A program made the translations under genes and the position numbers. From Actinomycetota bacterium (GTDB lineage: Bacteria; Actinomycetota; Actinomycetes; Actinomycetales; Dermatophilaceae), in contig JAIUOP010000020.1 in NCBI GenBank assembly GCA_020161815.1, positions 1 through 51,715 of the forward strand: a stretch of 51,715 nt of DNA. Direction: 5' to 3'. Positions 44,997 through 51,715 of this stretch are shown here, piece after piece. Below the pieces are notes generated by a model. The model had not been told where the DNA came from, ran no database searches, and was given only the letters and a program-made list of their open reading frames with translations. Position 1 is the stretch's first letter, and the number at the start of each line of letters is the position of its first letter.

Positions 44997-45524
44997 ATGG
45001 GTGCCCTCCTCGACCTGCTGCGTGGCCTCGTGGGACGAGCGAGCGCCACTCCCCCGGGCGTCGCGGGCCCGGTGGCCCGCCCACGGATGGCGAGGTCCGC
45101 AGCGGACGGTGGGCGGACGGCATACCCCGGAGACTTCCGCGGCGTCCCCGAGATGACGTATGCCGCGCGCCCGGACGGGCGTCCGGACCCCGGGGAGATC
45201 GTGTGGACCTGGGTGCCCTTCGAGGAGGACCACACCCAGGGCAAGGACCGCCCGGTGCTGCTCATCGGGCGGGACGGACGGTGGCTGCTGGGGCTGCAGC
45301 TGACGAGCAAGGACCACGATCGCGATGCCGAGCAGGAGGCCCGGGCCGGACGGACCTGGACCGACATCGGCAGCGGCGGGTGGGACCGTCAGGGACGGCC
45401 GAGTGAGGTGCGCACCAACCGGGTCATCCGCGTCGACGCAGGCGCCGTGCGGCGGGAGGGGGCGATCCTGTCGCGCGAGGTGTTCGAGCAGGTCGCCGCC
45501 GAGGTGCGCAGGCACGCGCGCTAG
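44997..45524 (+). CDS. PemK/MazF-like protein without an evident antitoxin
   Basis: A 175-residue protein whose C-terminal 120 residues have the PemK/MazF-like SH3 barrel pattern: DPGEIVWTWVPFEEDHTQGKDRPVLLIGRD, WLLGLQLTSKDHDRD, and VRTNRVIRVDAGAVRREGAILSREVFEQV. The N-terminal 60 residues are variable. The family as found in actinobacteria is chromosomal, longer than true MazF, and usually lacks a partner gene. No small antitoxin gene adjoins it here, so toxin activity is uncertain. ATG 44997 has TAGAGT 7 bp upstream (leaderless). Confidence 0.75.
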   Translation: MGALLDLLRGLVGRASATPPGVAGPVARPRMARSAADGGRTAYPGDFRGVPEMTYAARPDGRPDPGEIVWTWVPFEEDHTQGKDRPVLLIGRDGRWLLGLQLTSKDHDRDAEQEARAGRTWTDIGSGGWDRQGRPSEVRTNRVIRVDAGAVRREGAILSREVFEQVAAEVRRHAR

Positions 45525-45550
45525 CGGCGAATCCCCTGCCTCAAACAGAA

Positions 45551-45593
45551 AGTGGATGTTCCTGGGTCACTGGGTGACCCGAGAACATCCACT
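45551..45593. terminator. Long hairpin between the PemK-like gene and rpsT
   Basis: AGTGGATGTTC pairs with GAACATCCACT at the base (45551-45561, 45583-45593), and GGGTCAC with GTGACCC above a one-mismatch, one-wobble step, closing a 3-base loop. It lies between convergent genes and is a good bidirectional terminator. Confidence 0.75.
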
Positions 45594-45609
45594 CTCGGAA
45601 GGTGCGGGC

Positions 45610-45870
45610 TCAGAGGCCGGCGGCCTTCTTGGCCATCGCCGACTTCTTGTTGGCGGCCTGGTTCTTGTGGATGACGCCCTTGCTCACGGCCTTGTCGAGC
45701 TTGGTGCTCGCGGCCTTGAGCGCCTCGGAGGCCTTCTCGGACTCACCGGTCGCCGCGGCCTCGCGGAACCGGCGGATCGCGGTCTTGACCTCGGACTTGA
45801 CGGCCTTGTTGCGCTCGGTCGCCTTGCGGTTGGTCTTGATCCGCTTGAGCTGGGACTTGATGTTCGCCAC
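45610..45870 (-). CDS. rpsT: 30S ribosomal protein S20
   Basis: An 86-residue, highly basic helical protein starting [34 protein letters not shown] and ending [16 protein letters not shown], the S20 pattern. It binds the 5' and 3' minor domains of 16S rRNA. GTG 45870 is the start. A single-gene unit is likely, with hairpins on both sides. Its placement next to holA and near lepA matches the common actinobacterial order. Confidence 0.96.
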   Translation of the reverse strand: MANIKSQLKRIKTNRKATERNKAVKSEVKTAIRRFREAAATGESEKASEALKAASTKLDKAVSKGVIHKNQAANKKSAMAKKAAGL

Positions 45871-46054
45871 TGGTGATTCGTCTCTCTTGGTTGGTCGGTA
45901 TGCCGTTAGAGGGCGGCAGGAGCGGGCCGGGACTGGGCGTGGGGCACCCTTGCTTGGCTCACCCTGGGTGGTGCAGACGTGACGCGCACGACCTGAGCGC
46001 GCACGCGAGGAGCAAATCTACCAGCGGCCTGAGATGCCCACCAAAACGACTCCT

Positions 46055-46105
46055 CGATTCGAGGTATATCTGCCGCAGTTTGTGGGGCGGTAATACCTCG
46101 AATCG
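46055..46105. terminator. AT-containing hairpin between holA and rpsT
   Basis: CGATTCGAGGTAT (46055-46067) is fully complementary to ATACCTCGAATCG (46093-46105); the interior adds a short CCGC/GCGG stem. It lies 18 bp beyond the holA stop and probably ends that transcript. Confidence 0.65.
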
Positions 46106-46122
46106 GGGGAATGGGCGGGCGG

Positions 46123-47085
46123 TCAGGCGCTGGATTCGCGGGCACGGCACACGGTGAGGACCGCCCGCTCGACCGCGAGCACCGGGTCCCGGCCGCCACC
46201 CTTGACCTCGAAGTCGGCCGCCGCCACGGCCTGCAGGGAGCGCGCAAGTCCCTCCGCGGTCCAGCCGGAGAGAGCACGACGGGCCTTGTTGACCTGCCAG
46301 GGCGCCATGCCGAGCTCGCGCGCGATGTCCTCGTTGCGGCCACGACCCGCGGCCCCGACGCGGATGAGCTGGCGCACCTGCTGGGCGAGCACCGCCACGA
46401 TCGGCACCGGGTCCACCCCGACGGCGACGGCATGGCGCAGCAGGCGCAGCGCCTCGGCCGCCTGCCCGGCCACCGCCGCATCGGCCACCCGGAAGCCGGT
46501 GGCCTCGACCTTGCCCCCGTGGTAGCGCTGGACCACGTCGGCGTCGATGACTCCCTCGGTGTCCGCGATGAGCTGCTGACAGGCCGCGGCGAGCTCGCGC
46601 AGGTCCTTGCCCACGGCGTCGACGAGCGCCTGCACCGCCTCGCCGGTGGCCTTGCGGCGCGCCCGTCGGAACTCGTGCATGGCGAAGTCGGCCTTGTCCC
46701 CGTCGGACTTGATCGCCGGGGCGTCGATCACGCGCGCGCCGCCGCCACGGAGGGCGTCGAGGACCTTCTTGCCGCGGTTGCCCCCCTTGTGGGTGACGAC
46801 GAGGGTGACGCCCTCCTGCGGGCGGGCGATGAAGTCGAGGACGTCGACCTGGCCCTCGTCGACCGCTTCGTCGAGGTCGAGCACGACGATCGCCTTGTCC
46901 CCACCGAAGAGGGACGGACTGGCCTCGATGCCCAGCTGGCCGGCCTGGTAGGTGGCGGCGTGCAGCCGGACCACCTCGAGGTCCGGGGTGCCCTCACGCA
47001 GGAAGGCCAACGTCTCGGCGAGACCACGCTCGGCGAGGACCTGCTCGGGCCCGCTGATGAGGACCAGCGGCGGCACCCCACTCAT
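46123..47085 (-). CDS. holA: DNA polymerase III subunit delta
   Basis: A 320-residue clamp-loader subunit: PLVLISGPEQVLAERGLAETL at the N-terminus, SLFGGDKAIVVLDLDEA (usual FFxxxRlvvv region), LVVTHKGGNRGKKVLDAL, and the C-terminal helical domain with ALRLLRHAVAVGVDPVPIVAVLAQQVRQLIRV. It opens the beta clamp within the clamp-loader complex. ATG 47085 starts MSGVPPLVLISG. The open frame extends far upstream, but that portion is low-complexity non-coding DNA. Confidence 0.92.
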   Translation of the reverse strand: MSGVPPLVLISGPEQVLAERGLAETLAFLREGTPDLEVVRLHAATYQAGQLGIEASPSLFGGDKAIVVLDLDEAVDEGQVDVLDFIARPQEGVTLVVTHKGGNRGKKVLDALRGGGARVIDAPAIKSDGDKADFAMHEFRRARRKATGEAVQALVDAVGKDLRELAAACQQLIADTEGVIDADVVQRYHGGKVEATGFRVADAAVAGQAAEALRLLRHAVAVGVDPVPIVAVLAQQVRQLIRVGAAGRGRNEDIARELGMAPWQVNKARRALSGWTAEGLARSLQAVAAADFEVKGGGRDPVLAVERAVLTVCRARESSA

Positions 47086-47179
47086 CGCCGCACCACGCGC
47101 TTCGTCATCACGTGACCAGCCTGCCACGCGCTGCGGACAGTCCCGTCCGGCCGCCCCCGCCTGAGGCCCTCGGTGTGGT

Positions 47180-47205
47180 GGTTGTGGGGCCCTGACCCCA
47201 CAACC
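47180..47205 (-). terminator. Hairpin downstream of dinG
   Basis: GGTTGTGGGG (47180-47189) pairs with CCCCACAACC (47196-47205) around a 6-base loop. It is 140 bp past the dinG stop. The space between holds GTCGTCGTGGTGG-type short tandem units (about 47258-47313) and no gene. Confidence 0.55.
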
Positions 47206-47344
47206 AACACACCCAATGAGGTCCCACGCCCGGGTGTCGCGTGCAGCGCGAGCCGGGTGGTTGCCGTCGTGGTGCCTGTCGTCGTGGTGGCAGTCGTCGT
47301 GGTGGCTGCCGTCCGTGGGTCGAGCGCCCGTGAGCCGTTGACTC

Positions 47345-49675
47345 TCAGACGTCGGTGGGCAGGCCCAGGGCCTGCGCCCGCTGGGTGACCAGCTCCACTG
47401 GGATCTCGAAGTGCTCGGCCAGCGTGTCCAGGTCCACGCCGTCGTCCAGGCCTTCGCGCAGTTCCTGGTCCTGCTCGGGCGTCCACGGGTGTCCCTGGGT
47501 GACGGCGGACCGCGCGCCCTCGGCCGCGGGCGGGTCGGGGGCAACGGGTCGTCGGTCTGGCGCTGTTCGGCCGCCGACCAGGCCACTGGCCCTCGACTCA
47601 CCGCCAGCTCCGCCCGTCGTGGACGAAGCACCCGCAGGCCCTTCCGCGGCGCCAGCCGCCTCGGCCGTCTCGGCCTCCGAAACTGCGGACCCCGAGGCCG
47701 CGATCTCTGCCGCAGCCTCGGCTGCGGACGCCGACCCCGCGAGCCGGCGCAGGGCCCCGATCACGAGGTTGCGGTCGGTGGTCGGCCAGAAGGGAGGCAG
47801 CGAGCGTTGGAGGAAGCCGGCATACCGGGCCGTCATCATCCGTGAGTCGAGGAAGGCGACCACGCCGCGGTCGTCCGAGCGCCGGATCAGCCGGCCAGCG
47901 CCCTGGGCCAGGAGCAGCGCCGCGTGCGTCGCGGACACCGCCATGAAGCCGTTGCCCCCACGCTCGGCGATCGCCTGGGTGCGCGCCGAGGCCAGCGGGT
48001 CATCCGGTCGCGGGAAGGGAATCCGGTCGATGAGGACGAGCAGGCAGGTCGACCCCGGCACGTCGACGCCCTGCCAGAGCGAGAGCGTCCCGAACAGGCA
48101 GGTCGAGGGTTCGGCGGTGAACTGCCGCACCAGCGCCCCGGTCAGGTCCTCCCCCTGGCACAGGAAGCTCGGGTCCCCCTCTCCCGAGAACCGTCGCCGC
48201 ATCTCCTCGGTCGCCGCCTGGGCCGCACGCATCGAGGAGAACAACCCCAAGGTCCGCCCACCCGCGGCCCGGATGAGCGCCTCCATCTCATCGAAGGACT
48301 GTGGCGAGGCGCCGTCGCGCCCTGGCGGCGGTAGGTGACGCGCGACATAGGCGATGCCCTGCTCGGCGTAGTCGAAGGGCGAGCCCACGTCGAGCCCGGT
48401 CCACTCCGGCGCCCCCTCACCGCGCAGCCCGATCGTCCCGGCGACCGCGTCGAAGGTCCCGCCCAGCTCCAGGGTGGCGGAGGTGAGAACGACGGTCCGC
48501 TCGTCGAAGACCCGCTCCCGCACCAGCATCGCCACGCTCATCGGCGCGACGCGCAGCACTCCCCCACGCCGGCTGTCCTGCGTCAGCCACACGACGTCGA
48601 GCTCGCGCCCCTCGAGGATGCGCGCGGCGTTCTCGTGCATCTCCTCGACCGCGGCGAGGGCGACCTGGCGGGCGCCGTCGGGTTCGTTGCGCTCGCCTCG
48701 CTCGGGCTTGAGCTCGGTGATCACCTGCCGGGTCGTGTCCCGCACCCGCGCCAGCGCCACCGCCAGGGTGTCCGGCATCCCCGTCAGGCGCCCCTCCGGC
48801 GCCCCCTCGAGGACGCTCTCGAGCAGGTCGGCGGCCTCCTCAACCGTGTCGCTGGCGTCCGCGAGCCGACCGGCCTTGCGCGCCGCCGCTCGCACCATCC
48901 CGGCGCTCAGCTCGTCCGTGATGGTCGACGTGACGCGCGAGACGAGCTCGTGCCCCTCGTCGATGACGAGCAGGTCGTGCTCGGGCAGCATCTGCCGCCC
49001 CTCGAAGGCGTCGATCGCCATGAACGCGTGGTTGGTGACGACGACGTCGACCTCCTTGGCCTCGCGCCGCGCCTTCTCCACGAAGCACTCGTCCACCATC
49101 GGGCAGCGACTGCCGAGGCACTCGTGTGCGCTCACCGACACCTGCCGCCATGCGCGATCACTCACCCCCGGCGTCAGGTCCTCGCGCTCCCCGGTCTCGG
49201 TGTCCTGGGCCCACTCGCGCACGCGGAGCACCTCGCGGCCCAGCCAGGACGCCTGCGCGTCGACCGCGCCGACCCCCAGGAGCGCCCCTTCGTCCGGGTC
49301 GTCGGGGAAGCCACCCTCGAGCTTGTGGGCGCAGACGTAGTTGGCGCGCCCCTTGACCAGGGCAAACGTGGGCCGGCGCCCGAGCACCGGCGCCAGCGCG
49401 TCGGCGAGGCGGGGCAGGTCGCGGTCGACGATCTGGGACTGCAGGGCGAGCGTGGCTGTCGCGACGACGGCGGTCTCCCCCGTCTCGACGGCGTGCTGGA
49501 TCGCCGGCACCAGGTAGGCGAGCGACTTGCCCGTCCCCGTCCCCGCCTGCACGAGCAGGTGGCGACCCTCGCGCACGGCCTGCTCCACGGCATACGCCAT
49601 CTGTTGCTGGCCCGCCCGGGGAGTGCCACCGATCCCGCCGACCGCTGCGGTCAGGAGGTCGTCGAGGGAGGGCAC
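47345..49675 (-). CDS. dinG: DinG/XPD-family ATP-dependent DNA helicase
   Basis: A 776-residue superfamily 2 helicase: Walker [16 protein letters not shown], an iron-sulfur domain with Cys in NYVCAHK and in [18 protein letters not shown] box (VIDEGHEL), SATL and the C-terminal [14 protein letters not shown] motif VI. It unwinds 5'-overhang and R-loop substrates. After residue 645 come an Ala/Gly/Ser-rich linker and a separate C-terminal segment ([18 protein letters not shown]...LGL) that looks like a small Myb/SANT-like helix-turn-helix. GTG 49675 begins [20 protein letters not shown] lies 6 bp before it, so I prefer it to an in-frame codon at 49738. Confidence 0.88.
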   Translation of the reverse strand: MPSLDDLLTAAVGGIGGTPRAGQQQMAYAVEQAVREGRHLLVQAGTGTGKSLAYLVPAIQHAVETGETAVVATATLALQSQIVDRDLPRLADALAPVLGRRPTFALVKGRANYVCAHKLEGGFPDDPDEGALLGVGAVDAQASWLGREVLRVREWAQDTETGEREDLTPGVSDRAWRQVSVSAHECLGSRCPMVDECFVEKARREAKEVDVVVTNHAFMAIDAFEGRQMLPEHDLLVIDEGHELVSRVTSTITDELSAGMVRAAARKAGRLADASDTVEEAADLLESVLEGAPEGRLTGMPDTLAVALARVRDTTRQVITELKPERGERNEPDGARQVALAAVEEMHENAARILEGRELDVVWLTQDSRRGGVLRVAPMSVAMLVRERVFDERTVVLTSATLELGGTFDAVAGTIGLRGEGAPEWTGLDVGSPFDYAEQGIAYVARHLPPPGRDGASPQSFDEMEALIRAAGGRTLGLFSSMRAAQAATEEMRRRFSGEGDPSFLCQGEDLTGALVRQFTAEPSTCLFGTLSLWQGVDVPGSTCLLVLIDRIPFPRPDDPLASARTQAIAERGGNGFMAVSATHAALLLAQGAGRLIRRSDDRGVVAFLDSRMMTARYAGFLQRSLPPFWPTTDRNLVIGALRRLAGSASAAEAAAEIAASGSAVSEAETAEAAGAAEGPAGASSTTGGAGGESRASGLVGGRTAPDRRPVAPDPPAAEGARSAVTQGHPWTPEQDQELREGLDDGVDLDTLAEHFEIPVELVTQRAQALGLPTDV

Positions 49676-49747
49676 CAGAGCAGGGTATGCCGTCCGCTCA
49701 CCACTCGCGGTCGGCCCTCCACAGACCTCCCTCCCCAAGGGCCGTTG

Positions 49748-49772
49748 TTGCGCATTGCGCGAACGGTTGCGC
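49748..49772. promoter_or_regulatory. TTGCGC repeat cluster between dinG and fhs
   Basis: TTGCGC occurs at 49748, 49755 and 49767; the last two extend to TTGCGCGA with a 12-bp period. The cluster lies about 50-75 bp upstream of fhs and 72 bp upstream of dinG. This density is unusual in the window and suggests an operator. Confidence 0.4.
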
Positions 49773-49823
49773 GATGATCACCAGAAGGTGGATTCGTGGG
49801 CGCAGTGGTGCCACTATGGGCGC

Positions 49824-51536
49824 GTGACCCTCAATGACGAGAAGACCGCCCCCGCTGCCGTGCCCGCCGACATCGAGATCGCCGAGGCCGCGACCCTGAC
49901 CCCGATCGCCGAGCTGGCCACCGAGCGGCTCGGGATCTCGGGCGAGGACCTGGTCCCCTACGGCCACACCAAGGCCAAGGTGTCCCTGGACTACCTGCGC
50001 ACGCTGGAGGACCACGAGGACGGCACGCTCGTGCTGGTCACGGCGATGTCCCCCACCCCCGCCGGCGAGGGCAAGACCACGACCGCGGTCGGCCTCGCCG
50101 ACGGGCTCTCCCGGATCGGCAAGAAGGCGATCGTCGCGCTGCGCGAGCCCTCGATGGGTCCGGTGTTCGGGATCAAGGGTGGCGCTGCCGGTGGCGGCTA
50201 CGCGCAGGTCGTGCCGATGGTCGACATCAACCTCAACTTCACCGGCGACTTCGCCTCGATCGCGGCGGCCAACAACCTGCTCGCCGCCCTCATCGACAAC
50301 CACATCCACCACGGCAACGCCCTGGGCATCGACCCCCGCACCATCACGTGGAAGCGTGTCGTCGACCTCAACGACCGGGCCCTGCGCGACATCGTCATCT
50401 CGCTCGGCGGCGTGGCCAACGGCTTCCCGCGCGAGGACGGCTTCGACATCGTCGTCGCCTCCGAGGTCATGGCGATCTTCTGCCTCTCGACCTCGATCGC
50501 GGACCTGCGCAAGCGCCTCGGCGACATCGTCATCGGACACACGCGTGACAAGCGGCCGGTCACGGCGCGCGCGCTCAAGGCCGACGGCGCGATGACGGTG
50601 ATCCTGCGGGATGCGTTGGCGCCCAACCTGGTCCAGACGCTCGAGCACACGCCCGCGATGATCCACGGCGGCCCCTTCGCCAACATCGCCCACGGCTGCA
50701 ACTCGGTCATCGCGACCCGGTCCGCCCTCAAGATGGCTGACTACGTCGTCACCGAGGCCGGCTTCGGCGCCGACCTGGGCGCGGAGAAGTTCATCGACAT
50801 CAAGTGCCGCAAGTCCGGCCTGCGGCCGAAGGCGATCGTGCTCGTCGCGACGGTGCGCGCCCTGAAGTACCACGGCGGCATGGCCGTCGCGGACCTGAAG
50901 ACCGAGAGCATCGACGCGCTCACCGCGGGCATGGCCAACCTGCGCAAGCACCTGCGCAACATCATCGACGTCTACGGCCTGCCTCCGGTCGTCGCGATCA
51001 ACCGCTTCCCCAGCGACACCGACGCCGAGATCGCCGCGCTCAAGGACCTCGTCGCCGCCGAGGGCTCGAGCGCGGTCGAGTGCACGCACTACTCCCACGG
51101 GGGCGCCGGCGCCGAGGAGCTCGCCCGGGTGGTCGTCGACACCGTCGCGGGCAGTGACCGCGAGGTGCAGTTCGTGTATGCCGATGAGGCCACTCTCGCG
51201 GAGAAGGCCACCGCGATCGCCACCCGGGTCTACGGCGCGGCGGCCCTCACCTTCGACTCCAAGGCCAAGAAGAAGCTCGACCAGATCGAGGCCGAGGGCT
51301 ACGGTCACCTGCCCGTCTGCATGGCCAAGACGCAGTCGTCCTTCTCCACCGACCCGACCCTGCGCGGTGCACCGACCGGGCACACCGTGAACGTGCGTGA
51401 GGTGCGACTGGCGGCGGGTGCCGGCTTCGTCGTCATGGTCACCGGCGACATCATGACCATGCCCGGCCTGCCGAAGGTCCCGGCCTCGGACAACATCGAG
51501 ATCGACGACGAGGGCCGCATCACGGGCCTGAGCTGA
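49824..51536 (+). CDS. fhs: Formate-tetrahydrofolate ligase
   Basis: A 570-residue enzyme making 10-formyl-THF from formate, THF and ATP. The P-loop [18 protein letters not shown], the conserved [22 protein letters not shown] and FTGDFASI segments, and RALKYHGG are all present. It feeds one-carbon units to purine and formyl-methionine synthesis. GTG 49824 starts a short extension (about 20 residues) before the conserved [14 protein letters not shown] six bp upstream suggests leaderless transcription. Its terminator is a perfect palindrome 39 bp downstream. Confidence 0.95.
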   Translation: MTLNDEKTAPAAVPADIEIAEAATLTPIAELATERLGISGEDLVPYGHTKAKVSLDYLRTLEDHEDGTLVLVTAMSPTPAGEGKTTTAVGLADGLSRIGKKAIVALREPSMGPVFGIKGGAAGGGYAQVVPMVDINLNFTGDFASIAAANNLLAALIDNHIHHGNALGIDPRTITWKRVVDLNDRALRDIVISLGGVANGFPREDGFDIVVASEVMAIFCLSTSIADLRKRLGDIVIGHTRDKRPVTARALKADGAMTVILRDALAPNLVQTLEHTPAMIHGGPFANIAHGCNSVIATRSALKMADYVVTEAGFGADLGAEKFIDIKCRKSGLRPKAIVLVATVRALKYHGGMAVADLKTESIDALTAGMANLRKHLRNIIDVYGLPPVVAINRFPSDTDAEIAALKDLVAAEGSSAVECTHYSHGGAGAEELARVVVDTVAGSDREVQFVYADEATLAEKATAIATRVYGAAALTFDSKAKKKLDQIEAEGYGHLPVCMAKTQSSFSTDPTLRGAPTGHTVNVREVRLAAGAGFVVMVTGDIMTMPGLPKVPASDNIEIDDEGRITGLS

Positions 51537-51574
51537 TCTCGTCCACGCCCCAACCCGTCGAGGGGTCACGAAGC

Positions 51575-51590
51575 CCCCGGGATCCCGGGG
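51575..51590 (+). terminator. Palindromic terminator after fhs
   Basis: CCCCGGGATCCCGGGG is a perfect 16-base palindrome 39 bp after the stop codon. It may also lie at or next to the outer end of the adjoining insertion sequence. Confidence 0.5.
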
Positions 51591-51715
51591 CGGTCTCAAT
51601 CGGTCAACGCAACGATGTGGTTTCACAGTACTTCGGCGAGGGCTTCGGCCGGTGTGCGCCACCCGAGGGTTTTGCGGGGTCGGGCGTTGAGGCCGTCAGC
51701 GACGTTGTCGAGGTC
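51588..51715. mobile_element. End of an IS30-like insertion sequence
   Basis: The transposase C-terminus runs off the window, and the non-coding tail between it and the fhs palindrome (about 51588-51622) should contain the terminal inverted repeat. The other end is not visible, so the exact boundary is uncertain. GGCGGTCTCAATCGGTCAA near 51591 is a candidate terminus. Confidence 0.5.
51623..51715 (-). CDS. IS30-family transposase, C-terminal fragment
   Basis: The minus strand reads DLDNVADGLNARPRKTLGW, then RTPAEALAEVL and TGA at 51623-51625. N-x-RPRKTLGW-x-TPAEAL is the very characteristic end of IS30-family DDE transposases. About 30 residues are visible; the remainder is beyond the right edge. 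Whether the element is intact cannot be judged. Confidence 0.85.
   Translation of the reverse strand, partial: DLDNVADGLNARPRKTLGWRTPAEALAEVL

Noticed and set aside
49698..51662. A 654-codon minus-strand open frame
   Set aside because: It is antisense to fhs, which has all formate-THF ligase motifs.

Overview
The window is a high-GC actinobacterial chromosome segment. The conserved block holA, rpsT, lepA, hemW, hrcA, dnaJ, rsmE, phoH, ybeY, corC, era, the many GTG starts and the frequent leaderless TANNNT promoters fit a member of the Micrococcales, probably near Intrasporangiaceae. That placement is inference; no rRNA gene is present to test it. An IS21-type element end lies at the left edge and an IS30-type transposase gene runs off the right edge.

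Region 1 (about 0.4-9.7 kb) is a compact carotenoid locus. A MerR-DICT regulator is divergent from a tightly overlapping operon: crtE, crtB, crtI, two half-size lycopene cyclase genes, a CYP175-like P450, a CrtQ-like glycosyltransferase and a CrtO-like acyltransferase. A convergent idi and a divergent SRPBCC-domain gene follow. Read as a pathway, it would make GGPP, phytoene, lycopene, a cyclised C40 carotene, a hydroxycarotenoid and finally an acylated carotenoid glycoside. That resembles the thermozeaxanthin idea of Thermus, built with staphyloxanthin-type tailoring enzymes and an actinobacterial two-subunit cyclase. No lycopene elongase is present, so a C50 product is not indicated from this locus.

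Region 2 (9.9-21.9 kb) holds an ADP-ribosylglycohydrolase, an APC permease with a tandem universal stress protein, a DEAD-box RNA helicase with a long structured leader, dimethylargininase, a scar made of two 5'-truncated gene remnants, a tandem GNAT protein, and the asd/ACBP/YciI operon. The minus-strand chain phoH-ybeY-corC-era follows (to 24.5 kb). Its phoH is interrupted by a 359-residue intein with the WCT signature of class 3 inteins and LAGLIDADG motifs.

Region 3 (24.5-36.2 kb) has HIT, an ECF sigma factor with its own ECF-type promoter plus a GerMN lipoprotein-like partner, rsmE, dnaJ and hrcA with a CIRCE operator, DUF3097, DUF4870, SDR, hemW, an ornithine cyclodeaminase-like protein, a tyrosine phosphatase and a Nudix hydrolase. 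Region 4 (36.2-51.7 kb) starts with a repeat-rich gap. It continues with a hotdog protein, a second Nudix hydrolase, a DrrAB-type ABC exporter, a macrodomain protein, an MFS exporter, lepA, an aminotransferase, a PemK/MazF-like gene, rpsT, holA, dinG and fhs.

Three DNA-level patterns stand out. The octamer GTATGCCG/CGGCATAC occurs about 37 times right of 10.2 kb and not at all in the carotenoid locus, which suggests that the locus is foreign. A GGAGCATCCGT repeat is shared between the helicase tail and a distant intergenic region. Several very long perfect hairpins sit at gene ends.
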